Assembly: GCA_002305235.1 (NCBI GenBank)
Contig: DBQL01000012.1
Span: forward strand, 24,317-31,112
DNA from: Prevotella sp. UBA1395
Lineage (GTDB): Bacteria > Bacteroidota > Bacteroidia > Bacteroidales > Bacteroidaceae
DNA length: 6,796 nucleotides
Direction of reading: 5' to 3'
In this document: positions 1 to 5,679 of the stretch, piece after piece
Layout of the letters: each line of letters begins with the position of its first letter
Position numbering within the stretch: position 1 is the stretch's first letter
Position numbers and translations under genes: made by a program
Notes under the pieces: generated by a model
Databases searched by the model: none
What the model saw: the letters and a program-made list of their open reading frames with translations, nothing else
What the model was told of the DNA's origin: nothing

Positions 1-278
1 AGAGCCCGATTTTGTCAAATAAAAAGCAGTGTTTCGAGACCTTTCGTTATCCTTGAAATAGAAAAATGTCTGTCGTGTACGGCATGTTTCCCGCCGATGC
101 TCACCCCCACCGCTCGCCCCACGCCATGCCTTTGTGCCACACCCACCATGCGAAAACCATCTCATGGCGGCCCGCCCATGCCGCAATCCGGGACAATGAG
201 GACTTCCGCACAACAGGTGTCGGCATGGTCGGCAGCGCGATAAGATAGCAATGGCGACGCGATAACAATTTAAACGCG

Positions 279-323
279 TTGCGATTGCTATCTATTCGCG
301 ACACGAATAGATAGCAATCGCAA
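279..323. repeat. Perfect 20-bp inverted repeat with 5-bp loop
   Basis: The left arm (279-298, TTGCGATTGCTATCTATTCG) is the exact reverse complement of the right arm (304-323), and CGACA (299-303) is the loop. In RNA this would be a very stable hairpin. A related 15-bp segment at 238-252 matches the right-arm segment 304-318 at 13 of 15 positions in direct orientation, so there are three relatives of the arm within 90 bp. The hairpin lies about 280 bp beyond the trpG stop. On the minus strand it is followed by CGCGTTTAAATTGTT, not a clean T-run, so a simple intrinsic terminator is not assured. It could also protect the mRNA 3' end, serve as a bidirectional transcription barrier, or be the relic of a small inverted-repeat element. 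Confidence 0.9.
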
Positions 324-407
324 GGTGAGAGGGTCGGCGAGCATGAGCAAAAAGCAAAGCATTATCACAAAACCCTGTTTTACAGCCATTTACAAAACCC
401 GTTCATT

Positions 408-427
408 TTGGGCGTATTTGCGCCCAA
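408..427 (-). terminator. Weak hairpin downstream of trpG, possible terminator
   Basis: TTGGGCG (408-414) pairs with CGCCCAA (421-427) around a 6-base loop. The stem has 7 bp and could be extended by a wobble pair. It lies about 180 bp past the trpG stop in the direction of trp transcription. The sequence after it on the minus strand (AATGAACGGGTTTTG) lacks the uninterrupted T-run of a classical intrinsic terminator, so the structure is clear but the function is a guess. Confidence 0.3.
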
Positions 428-603
428 GATTCGACCGAAAGGAAAACAGGCCCAAGACGAGAAGGCTTTTGTCAAGATAATTTGCCTGTAATTTCCGGTC
501 ATGCCGGCGTGCCGGGCACAGACGGTGTGCGTGCCGTAACCCTGCCCGGACCGTTGCCACGGGCCGGCCATGGCGTCCCCGTCTCCGCGGCGTTCGGGGC
601 CCG

Positions 604-1167
604 TCACAGTTCGAGCCAGTTCTCCAATATCTTGCTGCCCTGCGGCGTGAGCACGCTCTCGGGGTGAAACTGTATGCCGTGGATATTGTAGCTGCGATGG
701 CGCAGGCCCATGATCTGTCCGTCGTCAGACACGGCCGTCACCTCCAGACACTCAGGAAAAGCCGTGCGGTCTACCACCCAGCTGTGGTAACGGCCCATCA
801 CGATGCGCTTGGGCAACCCCTTGAAGATATCATCGTTGCCAAACTGCGTGCCCTCGGTGGCCACGCCGTGATACACTTCGGCCAGATTGGTGAGTCGGGC
901 GCCAAACACCTCGCCGATGGCCTGATGGCCGAGGCACACGCCAAAGATGGGTTTGCGACCGGCGTAACTCCTGATCACGTCGAGCAGCAGACCGGCTTCC
1001 GAGGGGATGCCGGGCCCCGGACTGAGGATGATACGATCGTAAGGCTCAAGCTGTCCGATGGTGAACCGGTCGTTGCGCACCACCTCCACGTCGGCACCGA
1101 GGCCCTTGACGAGATGCGCGAGATTATAAGTAAAACTGTCGTAATTGTCTATGATGACTGTCTTCAT
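604..1167 (-). CDS. trpG: Anthranilate synthase component II (glutamine amidotransferase)
   Basis: This 187-residue protein is a class I glutamine amidotransferase. It releases ammonia from glutamine and passes it to TrpE to make anthranilate from chorismate. Visible features are the N-terminal IDNYDSFTYNL strand (residues 6-16), the oxyanion-loop motif LSPGPGIP (48-55), the nucleophile elbow GVCLGHQ with Cys78 (76-82), and the His168/Glu170 pair in QFHPES (166-171), so the catalytic triad is complete. The length is normal for a stand-alone TrpG; no TrpD domain is fused to its C terminus. Its ATG overlaps the trpE stop by 4 bp (ATGA), which supports this start and implies translational coupling. 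The closely related PabA of folate synthesis cannot be excluded as a second role, because one subunit serves both pathways in some bacteria. It is the last recognisable gene of the cluster. Confidence 0.97.
   Translation of the reverse strand: MKTVIIDNYDSFTYNLAHLVKGLGADVEVVRNDRFTIGQLEPYDRIILSPGPGIPSEAGLLLDVIRSYAGRKPIFGVCLGHQAIGEVFGARLTNLAEVYHGVATEGTQFGNDDIFKGLPKRIVMGRYHSWVVDRTAFPECLEVTAVSDDGQIMGLRHRSYNIHGIQFHPESVLTPQGSKILENWLEL
1164..1167 (-). promoter_or_regulatory. trpE-trpG ATGA stop/start overlap
   Basis: On the minus strand trpE ends GAA CAA TTA TGA, and the ATG of trpG sits within TTATGAAG, sharing four bases. Such overlaps usually reflect termination-reinitiation coupling. That would fit here because TrpE and TrpG are the two subunits of one enzyme. 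The overlap is read directly from the sequence; the coupling is inferred. Confidence 0.85.
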
Positions 1168-2594
1168 AATTGTTCTGCAATTTTGATGGCCTTGACGAGT
1201 GCGCCAAGTTTGTTGTTGCTCTCCTCCAGTTCATAGCGGTCGTTGCTCTTGGCCACCACGCCGCTGCCGGCCTGAAACCACAATTCGCCGTTGCGCGAGA
1301 CGAATGTACGTATCACGATGGCTTGGTTGAGGTCGCCGTTCAGTCCGATAAACCCGATACATCCGCCGTAGGCACCACGGTTGTGCGGCTCCATCTCGGT
1401 GATGAGCTGCATGGCCCGCACCTTGGGCGCGCCCGATAGCGTGCCGGCGGGGAAGGTATCAAAGAAGGCCTTGACGCGGTCGGACCCGTCGTCGAGCGTA
1501 CCGCTCACACGACTCACGAGATGAATGACATGGCTGTAAAACTGCATGTCCTTGTAGAAGTCCACCTTCACGTCGTGGCAGTTGCGACTCAGGTCGTTGC
1601 GGGCGAGATCTACGAGCATCACGTGCTCGGCGTTTTCCTTGGGGTCATTGCGCAGAAATTCGGCATTGCGGCGGTCGGTATCGGCATTGCCCGTGCGCTT
1701 GGTGGTGCCGGCAATGGGGTCTATATATGAGCGGTCGCCCTCGATGCGGTTGTGGGTCTCGGGACTGCTGCCGAATATCCTGAATCCTCCGAAATCGAAA
1801 TAAAAGAGGTAAGGCGAGGGGTTTACCGACCGCAACGCGCGGTAAAGCTTGAAGTCATCGCCCTCGTAGCGTTGCACGAATCGTCGTGAGATCACGATTT
1901 GGAACACATCGCCACGCAGGCAGTGCTTCACGCATCGGCGGATGTTGGCCTTGTGTTCCTCGTCGGTGAGGGGCGAGGTGGTGTGGCCTATGGGGTGGAA
2001 GTCATAGGGCTTGATGTTGCCGCGGTTCATGGCGCGCTCGATATCGGCCAACTGTGCCTCGCCGTCGGCGCCGTCGGCGGTGAGCGTCACGAGCGTCATG
2101 GTGTTGTTGTAGTGGTCGAACACGATGAGGTCGCGGTACATGATGTAGCATATATCGGGCGCGTCGTTCTTCTCCATCGTGGTGTCTTTCACCTCGATGT
2201 TCTCAAAATATCTCACCGCGTTGAATGAGGTGAAGCCGTAAAGGCCGCAGAACGCCGCCTCGTCGCCCTCCACCTCAAACGATTGCAAGAATCGGTTAAA
2301 GGCTCCGGCGATGGCCTTCTTGCATTCCTCGCCGTGCCCGGGTCCGGTCTCGGGCAGTTGTTCCACGACGGCCTGACCGTCGGGGTAGGTCATCTTCACC
2401 TCGCCGTGGCTCACGGCAATGGATGCCACGGGATTGATGCCGATGAACGAGCGTGCGTTGTCGGTGCCGTGATAGTCGGAACTTTCCATCAGCGCCGACT
2501 GCGGATAAAGGTCTCTCAGCCGCATGTACACACCCACCGGGGTGCAGAGGTCGGCGAGGATATGGCGTGTGAAAGTATGAAAATGATAGTGCAT
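1164..2594 (-). CDS. trpE: Anthranilate synthase component I
   Basis: This 476-residue chorismate-utilising enzyme makes anthranilate from chorismate using ammonia from TrpG. The N-terminal regulatory part carries LMESSD (residues 35-40), matching the LLES-type segment that binds tryptophan for feedback inhibition, together with NPSPYLFYF (258-266), the other part of that site. The catalytic domain shows GSSPE (275-279), DPIAGT (292-297), ENAEHVMLVDLARNDL (320-335), FPAGTLSGAPK (381-391) and AGSG (442-445). Together these motifs mark TrpE rather than PabB or isochorismate synthase. The length is typical of the compact Bacteroidota form. The chosen ATG gives MHYHFHTFTRHILADLCTPV, which aligns with the family start. 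No strong ribosome site precedes it (AAAATAGC), as usual in this phylum. It follows trpB after a 171-bp repeat-rich spacer, so it may have its own promoter, and it overlaps trpG by 4 bp. Confidence 0.98.
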   Translation of the reverse strand: MHYHFHTFTRHILADLCTPVGVYMRLRDLYPQSALMESSDYHGTDNARSFIGINPVASIAVSHGEVKMTYPDGQAVVEQLPETGPGHGEECKKAIAGAFNRFLQSFEVEGDEAAFCGLYGFTSFNAVRYFENIEVKDTTMEKNDAPDICYIMYRDLIVFDHYNNTMTLVTLTADGADGEAQLADIERAMNRGNIKPYDFHPIGHTTSPLTDEEHKANIRRCVKHCLRGDVFQIVISRRFVQRYEGDDFKLYRALRSVNPSPYLFYFDFGGFRIFGSSPETHNRIEGDRSYIDPIAGTTKRTGNADTDRRNAEFLRNDPKENAEHVMLVDLARNDLSRNCHDVKVDFYKDMQFYSHVIHLVSRVSGTLDDGSDRVKAFFDTFPAGTLSGAPKVRAMQLITEMEPHNRGAYGGCIGFIGLNGDLNQAIVIRTFVSRNGELWFQAGSGVVAKSNDRYELEESNNKLGALVKAIKIAEQL

Positions 2595-2602
2595 GCTATT
2601 TT

Positions 2603-2644
2603 GAATGATGAGTGTCGAATGATGAGTGACGAATGATAAAGGTT
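2603..2644. repeat. 14-bp tandem repeat, about 3 copies, in trpB-trpE spacer
   Basis: GAATGATGAGTGTC (2603-2616) and GAATGATGAGTGAC (2617-2630) are adjacent units differing at one base. A third degenerate unit starts GAATGATAAA at 2631. The array begins 8 bp upstream of the trpE start codon, so it forms much of the trpE 5' untranslated region. Confidence 0.85.
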
Positions 2645-2653
2645 ATGTGCCGG

Positions 2654-2719
2654 GTGATGAGTGATGGTTTACCAAGCGATGAGCGATGGACTGCCGAGTG
2701 ATGAGCAATGGGTTGCGCA
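2654..2719. repeat. 22-bp degenerate tandem repeat, 3 copies, in trpB-trpE spacer
   Basis: Units start at exact 22-bp intervals at 2654 (GTGATGAGTGATGG), 2676 (GCGATGAGCGATGG) and 2698 (GTGATGAGCAATGG). Each is followed by a TT/CT-rich 8-bp tail, and a decayed fourth unit (TGAGAGATGA) begins at 2720. The core GATGAG is shared with the 14-bp repeat next to it, suggesting both grew from one sequence. Together the two arrays occupy most of the 171-bp gap between trpB and trpE. No coding potential is seen there. Confidence 0.8.
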
Positions 2720-2765
2720 TGAGAGATGACAGATCGTGCACTGTGCAATACTCGTTTTCCATCCC

Positions 2766-3956
2766 CTATTCCGGGTTGTTCAGATAGGTTTCAATATCCT
2801 TGTCGCCCCGGCCCGATACCGTGAGCACAACCACATCGGTGGGTTTGAAACTCATTTTCTCTAATGCCGCCACGGCATGGGCACTCTCGATGGCCGGGAT
2901 GATGCCCTCCAAGCGTGTGAGCAGATAGCCGGCGCGCAGGGCCTCGTCGTCGTTGACGGCCAGCACCTGTTCCCTGCCCTGCCGTGCAAGATAGGCGTGC
3001 ATCGGTCCGATGCCGGGGTAATCGAGCCCGGCCGAGACGGTGAAGGCCTCCTCAATCTGTCCGTCCTCGGTCTGCATCACCAGCGTGCGGGCACCATGTA
3101 TGATACCTTCCGTACCACAATGGATGGTCGCTGCCGTGTGGTCGGTGTCGATACCGTGGCCCGCAGCCTCGGCAAGCACAATCCGTACGCGGTCGTCGGC
3201 CACATAGTGATAGATTGTCCCGGCGGCGTTGGAGCCTCCGCCCACGCAGGCGATGAGATAATCCGGGTAGTCACGACCGATCTTCTCGTCGAGCTGCCAC
3301 TTGATTTCTTCGGAGATAACACTCTGCATCCGCGCCACGATATCGGGGTAAGGGTGTGGTCCCATCGTAGACCCCACGATGTAAAACGTCTCCGACGGGT
3401 GGCAACACCAGTCTCTGATGGCCTCCGAGCAGGCGTCGCTCAGTGTCATGTTGCCCGTCGTCACGGGGTGCACCGTGGCCCCGAGCATCTTCATGCGCTC
3501 CACGTTGGTATGCTGGCGCTCCACGTCTGTCTTACCCATAAATATCTCACAGCGCATGTCCATCAATGCACACACGGTGGCAGTGGCCACGCCATGCTGT
3601 CCCGCGCCGGTCTCGGCGGTGATCCGGGTCTTGCCCATCTTCTTGGCCATGAGTATTTGTCCGATGGTGTTGTTGATCTTGTGCGCGCCCGTATGGTTCA
3701 GGTCCTCGCGTTTAAGGTATAGCCGACAGCCATATTTCTCGCTCATCCGGCGGGCATAATAGAGTGGCGAGGGCCGCCCCACATAGTCTTTCAACAGGGC
3801 GTGATACTCTTTCTTGAACTCCTCGCTCTCGATAATCGGCAGATAAGCGTCCTGCAAATCGTGCACACACTTATATAATATCTCGGGAACATACGCCCCG
3901 CCAAACCGGCCGTAGAAGCCTTCTTTCGTGGGGATGATCATGTCTTCTTTCATCAT
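2766..3956 (-). CDS. trpB: Tryptophan synthase beta subunit
   Basis: This 396-residue PLP enzyme condenses indole with serine to give tryptophan, in complex with TrpA. The PLP lysine is Lys93 in the motif HTGAHKINN (residues 88-96). ETGAGQHG (115-122) supplies the catalytic-site glutamate, GGGSNA (239-244) binds the cofactor phosphate, and SGRGDKD (381-387) closes the active site. TGAHKIN together with normal length and no long N-terminal extension marks the standard TrpB1 type rather than the TrpB2 paralogue. The start is slightly ambiguous because Met1, Met2 and Met6 are all possible; the first is used here. It lies 58 bp after trpA, so the alpha and beta genes are neighbours, but in the order A then B, the reverse of the common B-A arrangement. 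Confidence 0.98.
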   Translation of the reverse strand: MMKEDMIIPTKEGFYGRFGGAYVPEILYKCVHDLQDAYLPIIESEEFKKEYHALLKDYVGRPSPLYYARRMSEKYGCRLYLKREDLNHTGAHKINNTIGQILMAKKMGKTRITAETGAGQHGVATATVCALMDMRCEIFMGKTDVERQHTNVERMKMLGATVHPVTTGNMTLSDACSEAIRDWCCHPSETFYIVGSTMGPHPYPDIVARMQSVISEEIKWQLDEKIGRDYPDYLIACVGGGSNAAGTIYHYVADDRVRIVLAEAAGHGIDTDHTAATIHCGTEGIIHGARTLVMQTEDGQIEEAFTVSAGLDYPGIGPMHAYLARQGREQVLAVNDDEALRAGYLLTRLEGIIPAIESAHAVAALEKMSFKPTDVVVLTVSGRGDKDIETYLNNPE

Positions 3957-4014
3957 TTTGAACTTTCAGATTTGAGTTTTTTACTTAGAGGTTCCGGCCT
4001 TGAGCCTTCCGCGG

Positions 4015-4791
4015 CTATCTCGAGAGGCTGTCATACAGCCGGTCCATCGCCTTGTCGGCATCGCGAGTCTCACTGAGCAGCGTCACAAACTTGCTGCCAA
4101 TGATGGCTCCCGCGGCGTTGCGCTGCGCGCTGTCGAGGGTCTGCCGGTTGCTGATGCCAAAGCCGATCATGCGCGGGTTGTGCAGGTTCATGGCGTTGAT
4201 GCGCTCGAAATAGGCCACCTTGGCATCGTCGAAGCTCTGCTGCGCGCCCGTGGTGGCAGCCGATGAAACCATATAGATGAAGCCGTCGGTATGCTCATCG
4301 ATAAACCGGATGCGCTCTTCGGAGGTCTCGGGGGTAATCATCATGATCACGCGGATATCGTATCGGTCGGCCAAGGGCTTCACCACCTCGAGGTAATCCT
4401 TGAACGGCAGGTCGGGGATGATGCAGCCGCTGACCCCGCACTCCACGCAACGACTGAAGAATTGCTCTATGCCATGATGCATGATCACGTTGAGATAGCC
4501 CATCAGCACGAGCGGAATGGTCACCTCGTCTTTCACCGCTTCGAGCTGGCCAAAGAGCTTGTCTAAAGTCATTCCGTTTTTCAACGCCACGGTTCCCGCG
4601 CTTTGGATGACCGGTCCGTCGGCCAAAGGGTCGCTGAAAGGGATGCCCACCTCTATCATGTCGATGCCTCGCCGCTGCAAGGTGAGAATCACGTCGCCCG
4701 TGATGTCGGCCTCCGGACAGCCGGCACAGAAGTAGAGAGACAGCAGTTTCCGGTCTCCCCGCTCCGCAAAAAGTTTGTTGATCTTGTTCAT
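4015..4791 (-). CDS. trpA: Tryptophan synthase alpha subunit
   Basis: This 258-residue TIM-barrel protein cleaves indole-3-glycerol phosphate to indole and glyceraldehyde 3-phosphate, and the indole is channelled to TrpB. The two catalytic acids are present: Glu47 in MIEVGIPFSDP (residues 45-55) and Asp58 in LADGP (56-60), equivalent to Glu49 and Asp60 of the Salmonella enzyme. The phosphate-binding and flexible-loop region is IYMVSSAATTGAQ (172-184), and the C-terminal GFGISNRQT (210-218) and GAIIGSKFV (229-237) strands are intact. LSLYFCAGCP near the N terminus is a form I associate with Bacteroidota. The length is slightly short of the enterobacterial 268 but normal for the phylum. It starts 59 bp after the trpF stop, with only a weak purine-rich stretch (GGGAAAGCAAACAGAAC) before the ATG. 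Confidence 0.98.
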   Translation of the reverse strand: MNKINKLFAERGDRKLLSLYFCAGCPEADITGDVILTLQRRGIDMIEVGIPFSDPLADGPVIQSAGTVALKNGMTLDKLFGQLEAVKDEVTIPLVLMGYLNVIMHHGIEQFFSRCVECGVSGCIIPDLPFKDYLEVVKPLADRYDIRVIMMITPETSEERIRFIDEHTDGFIYMVSSAATTGAQQSFDDAKVAYFERINAMNLHNPRMIGFGISNRQTLDSAQRNAAGAIIGSKFVTLLSETRDADKAMDRLYDSLSR

Positions 4792-4850
4792 GTTCTGTTT
4801 GCTTTCCCGTCCGGCGACATCCTTTCGGAAGGGCGGCCGGAGGTCCGGGG

Positions 4851-5582
4851 CTATGCCCTGAGACCGTTGATGAATGTTTTTAACTTATCGATATCCTTCA
4901 CTCCGGGTGCCGACTCAAACCTGCTGTTGAGGTCTACACCGACAAACTGGGGGTGACTGAAGGCGCGCACACGCTCCGCATCGTTCGGGCCGATGCCCCC
5001 ACTGAGCAAGAACGGTGTCGTGCCGTCGTAGGCTTCGAGCACCGACCAGTCGAACCGCTCGCCGCTGCCACCCTTCGTGGGGCATTTGGTGTCGAAGAGA
5101 AAGAGGTCTGCCACGCCCTCGTACTCCTTGTATCGCGCCACATCCTCGGCCGTGGCGACGCTCAAGGCCTTGATGATACGTATGCCGGGGGCGATGTCGG
5201 GGATGAGCGTGCGCCTGAGGTTCTCGATCATCGTGCGGCTCTCCGACCCGTGCAGCTGCACGTAGTCGAGCGCGTAATTGTACACATGGGTGACGATGGT
5301 CTGCGGCATCTCGTCCACAAAGACGCCCACCCGCTCGGGGGTGTGCGCCTTGAGGGCAGAGGGTTGGGGGTGTGATGGGTCGCCGACGGCACTTTCGCGG
5401 TCGGCCGCCACGGTGCGCAGACGCTCCTCGCTGTAGTCGGGAATGATGCCGGCTTCAGAGGAAATCATCTGCACGTAGCGCGGACTCTTGGGCCAGAAGA
5501 TGAATCCCATCATGTCGATGCCCAACGATTTCACCTCGCGAATATTCTCGGCATCGCGCATGCCACATACTTTGATTTTCAT
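4851..5582 (-). CDS. trpF: Phosphoribosylanthranilate isomerase with an internal insertion
   Basis: TrpF converts N-(5-phosphoribosyl)anthranilate to its 1-(o-carboxyphenylamino) isomer. The general base Cys6 is in KVCGMRD (residues 4-10), the general acid Asp164 is in FLFDTK (161-166), and SGGIGPNDA (194-202) and GVDLNSRFE (215-223) form the phosphate-binding end of the barrel. The protein has 243 residues, longer than the usual 205-215. The excess lies between SPRYV (33-37) and RVGVF (84-88), where 46 residues replace the roughly 22 usually found. Part of this stretch (RESAVGDPSHPQPSALKAHT) is coded by a C/A-rich DNA segment resembling the repeat found in trpC, in the opposite orientation. 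The insert falls in a loop, so the barrel and active site look intact. It is separated by 97 bp from trpC and 59 bp from trpA. Confidence 0.95.
   Translation of the reverse strand: MKIKVCGMRDAENIREVKSLGIDMMGFIFWPKSPRYVQMISSEAGIIPDYSEERLRTVAADRESAVGDPSHPQPSALKAHTPERVGVFVDEMPQTIVTHVYNYALDYVQLHGSESRTMIENLRRTLIPDIAPGIRIIKALSVATAEDVARYKEYEGVADLFLFDTKCPTKGGSGERFDWSVLEAYDGTTPFLLSGGIGPNDAERVRAFSHPQFVGVDLNSRFESAPGVKDIDKLKTFINGLRA
5345..5377. repeat. Possible degenerate relic of the trpC repeat inside trpF
   Basis: Plus-strand GAGGGTTGGGGGTG here resembles GAGGGGTTAGGGGTG, which is the minus-strand reading of the 56-bp element in trpC; they differ by about one substitution and one indel. It lies in the codons for the extra trpF segment and is inverted relative to the trpC copy. 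The match is short and low-complexity, so this is suggestive only. Confidence 0.3.
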
Positions 5583-5679
5583 ATCCGTGTGCTTGGGGTT
5601 GCCAAGGAGTGCCGCGCCGTGCCGTCCGATGGTGCCCGATACGTGGCAGGACAGCCTTGTTGCCGGCCGGCCGCTTGGC

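Larger units (their letters stand above)
1..603. other. Non-coding region downstream of trpG
   Basis: No convincing gene is seen in these 603 bases. Short open frames exist on both strands (for example 66-248 plus, 304-101 minus, 607-380 minus). They are rich in His, Trp, Arg and Gly, show no recognisable domain, and several begin only at GTG. Bases 1-65 are A/T-rich, 66-240 are G/C-rich and 260-480 are A/T-rich again, so the region is a patchwork. It contains a perfect 20-bp inverted repeat at 279-323, a degenerate extra copy of that arm at 238-252, a 7-bp hairpin at 408-427, and a 9-bp direct repeat (ACAAAACCC) at 367-375 and 392-400. The trp transcript presumably ends somewhere here, but no hairpin followed by a T-run on the minus strand is visible. 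Confidence 0.6.

Noticed and set aside
48..55. TATCCTTG, close to the Bacteroidota -7 promoter element TAnnTTTG on the plus strand
   Set aside because: One base mismatches and no TTTG lies at the expected distance upstream; no gene follows.
66..304. Small open frames on both strands (60 codons plus, 67 codons minus)
   Set aside because: Both cover the same bases with odd composition (His/Pro-rich on one strand, Trp/Arg/Gly-rich on the other), and no convincing start context or homology is recognised.
380..607. A 75-codon minus-strand frame whose GTG overlaps the trpG stop (GTGA), tempting as a seventh operon gene
   Set aside because: It has no domain or motif, a low-complexity Gly/Arg/His-rich start, and only a GTG start. 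The overlap alone is weak evidence. Conservation of the frame in relatives would revive it.
664..1236. A 190-codon open frame on the plus strand across trpG
   Set aside because: It is a shadow of trpG with no family resemblance, ending in a run of Leu/Ser produced by the antisense of trpE codons.
2877..3722. A 281-codon open frame on the plus strand across trpB
   Set aside because: It lies fully antisense to trpB with intact catalytic motifs, and its His/Gly/Val-rich composition is typical of a reverse-strand shadow.
5592..5606. Short hairpin CTTGG/CCAAG in the trpC-trpF gap as a terminator
   Set aside because: It has only 5 bp with no T-run, and lies within a contiguous operon.
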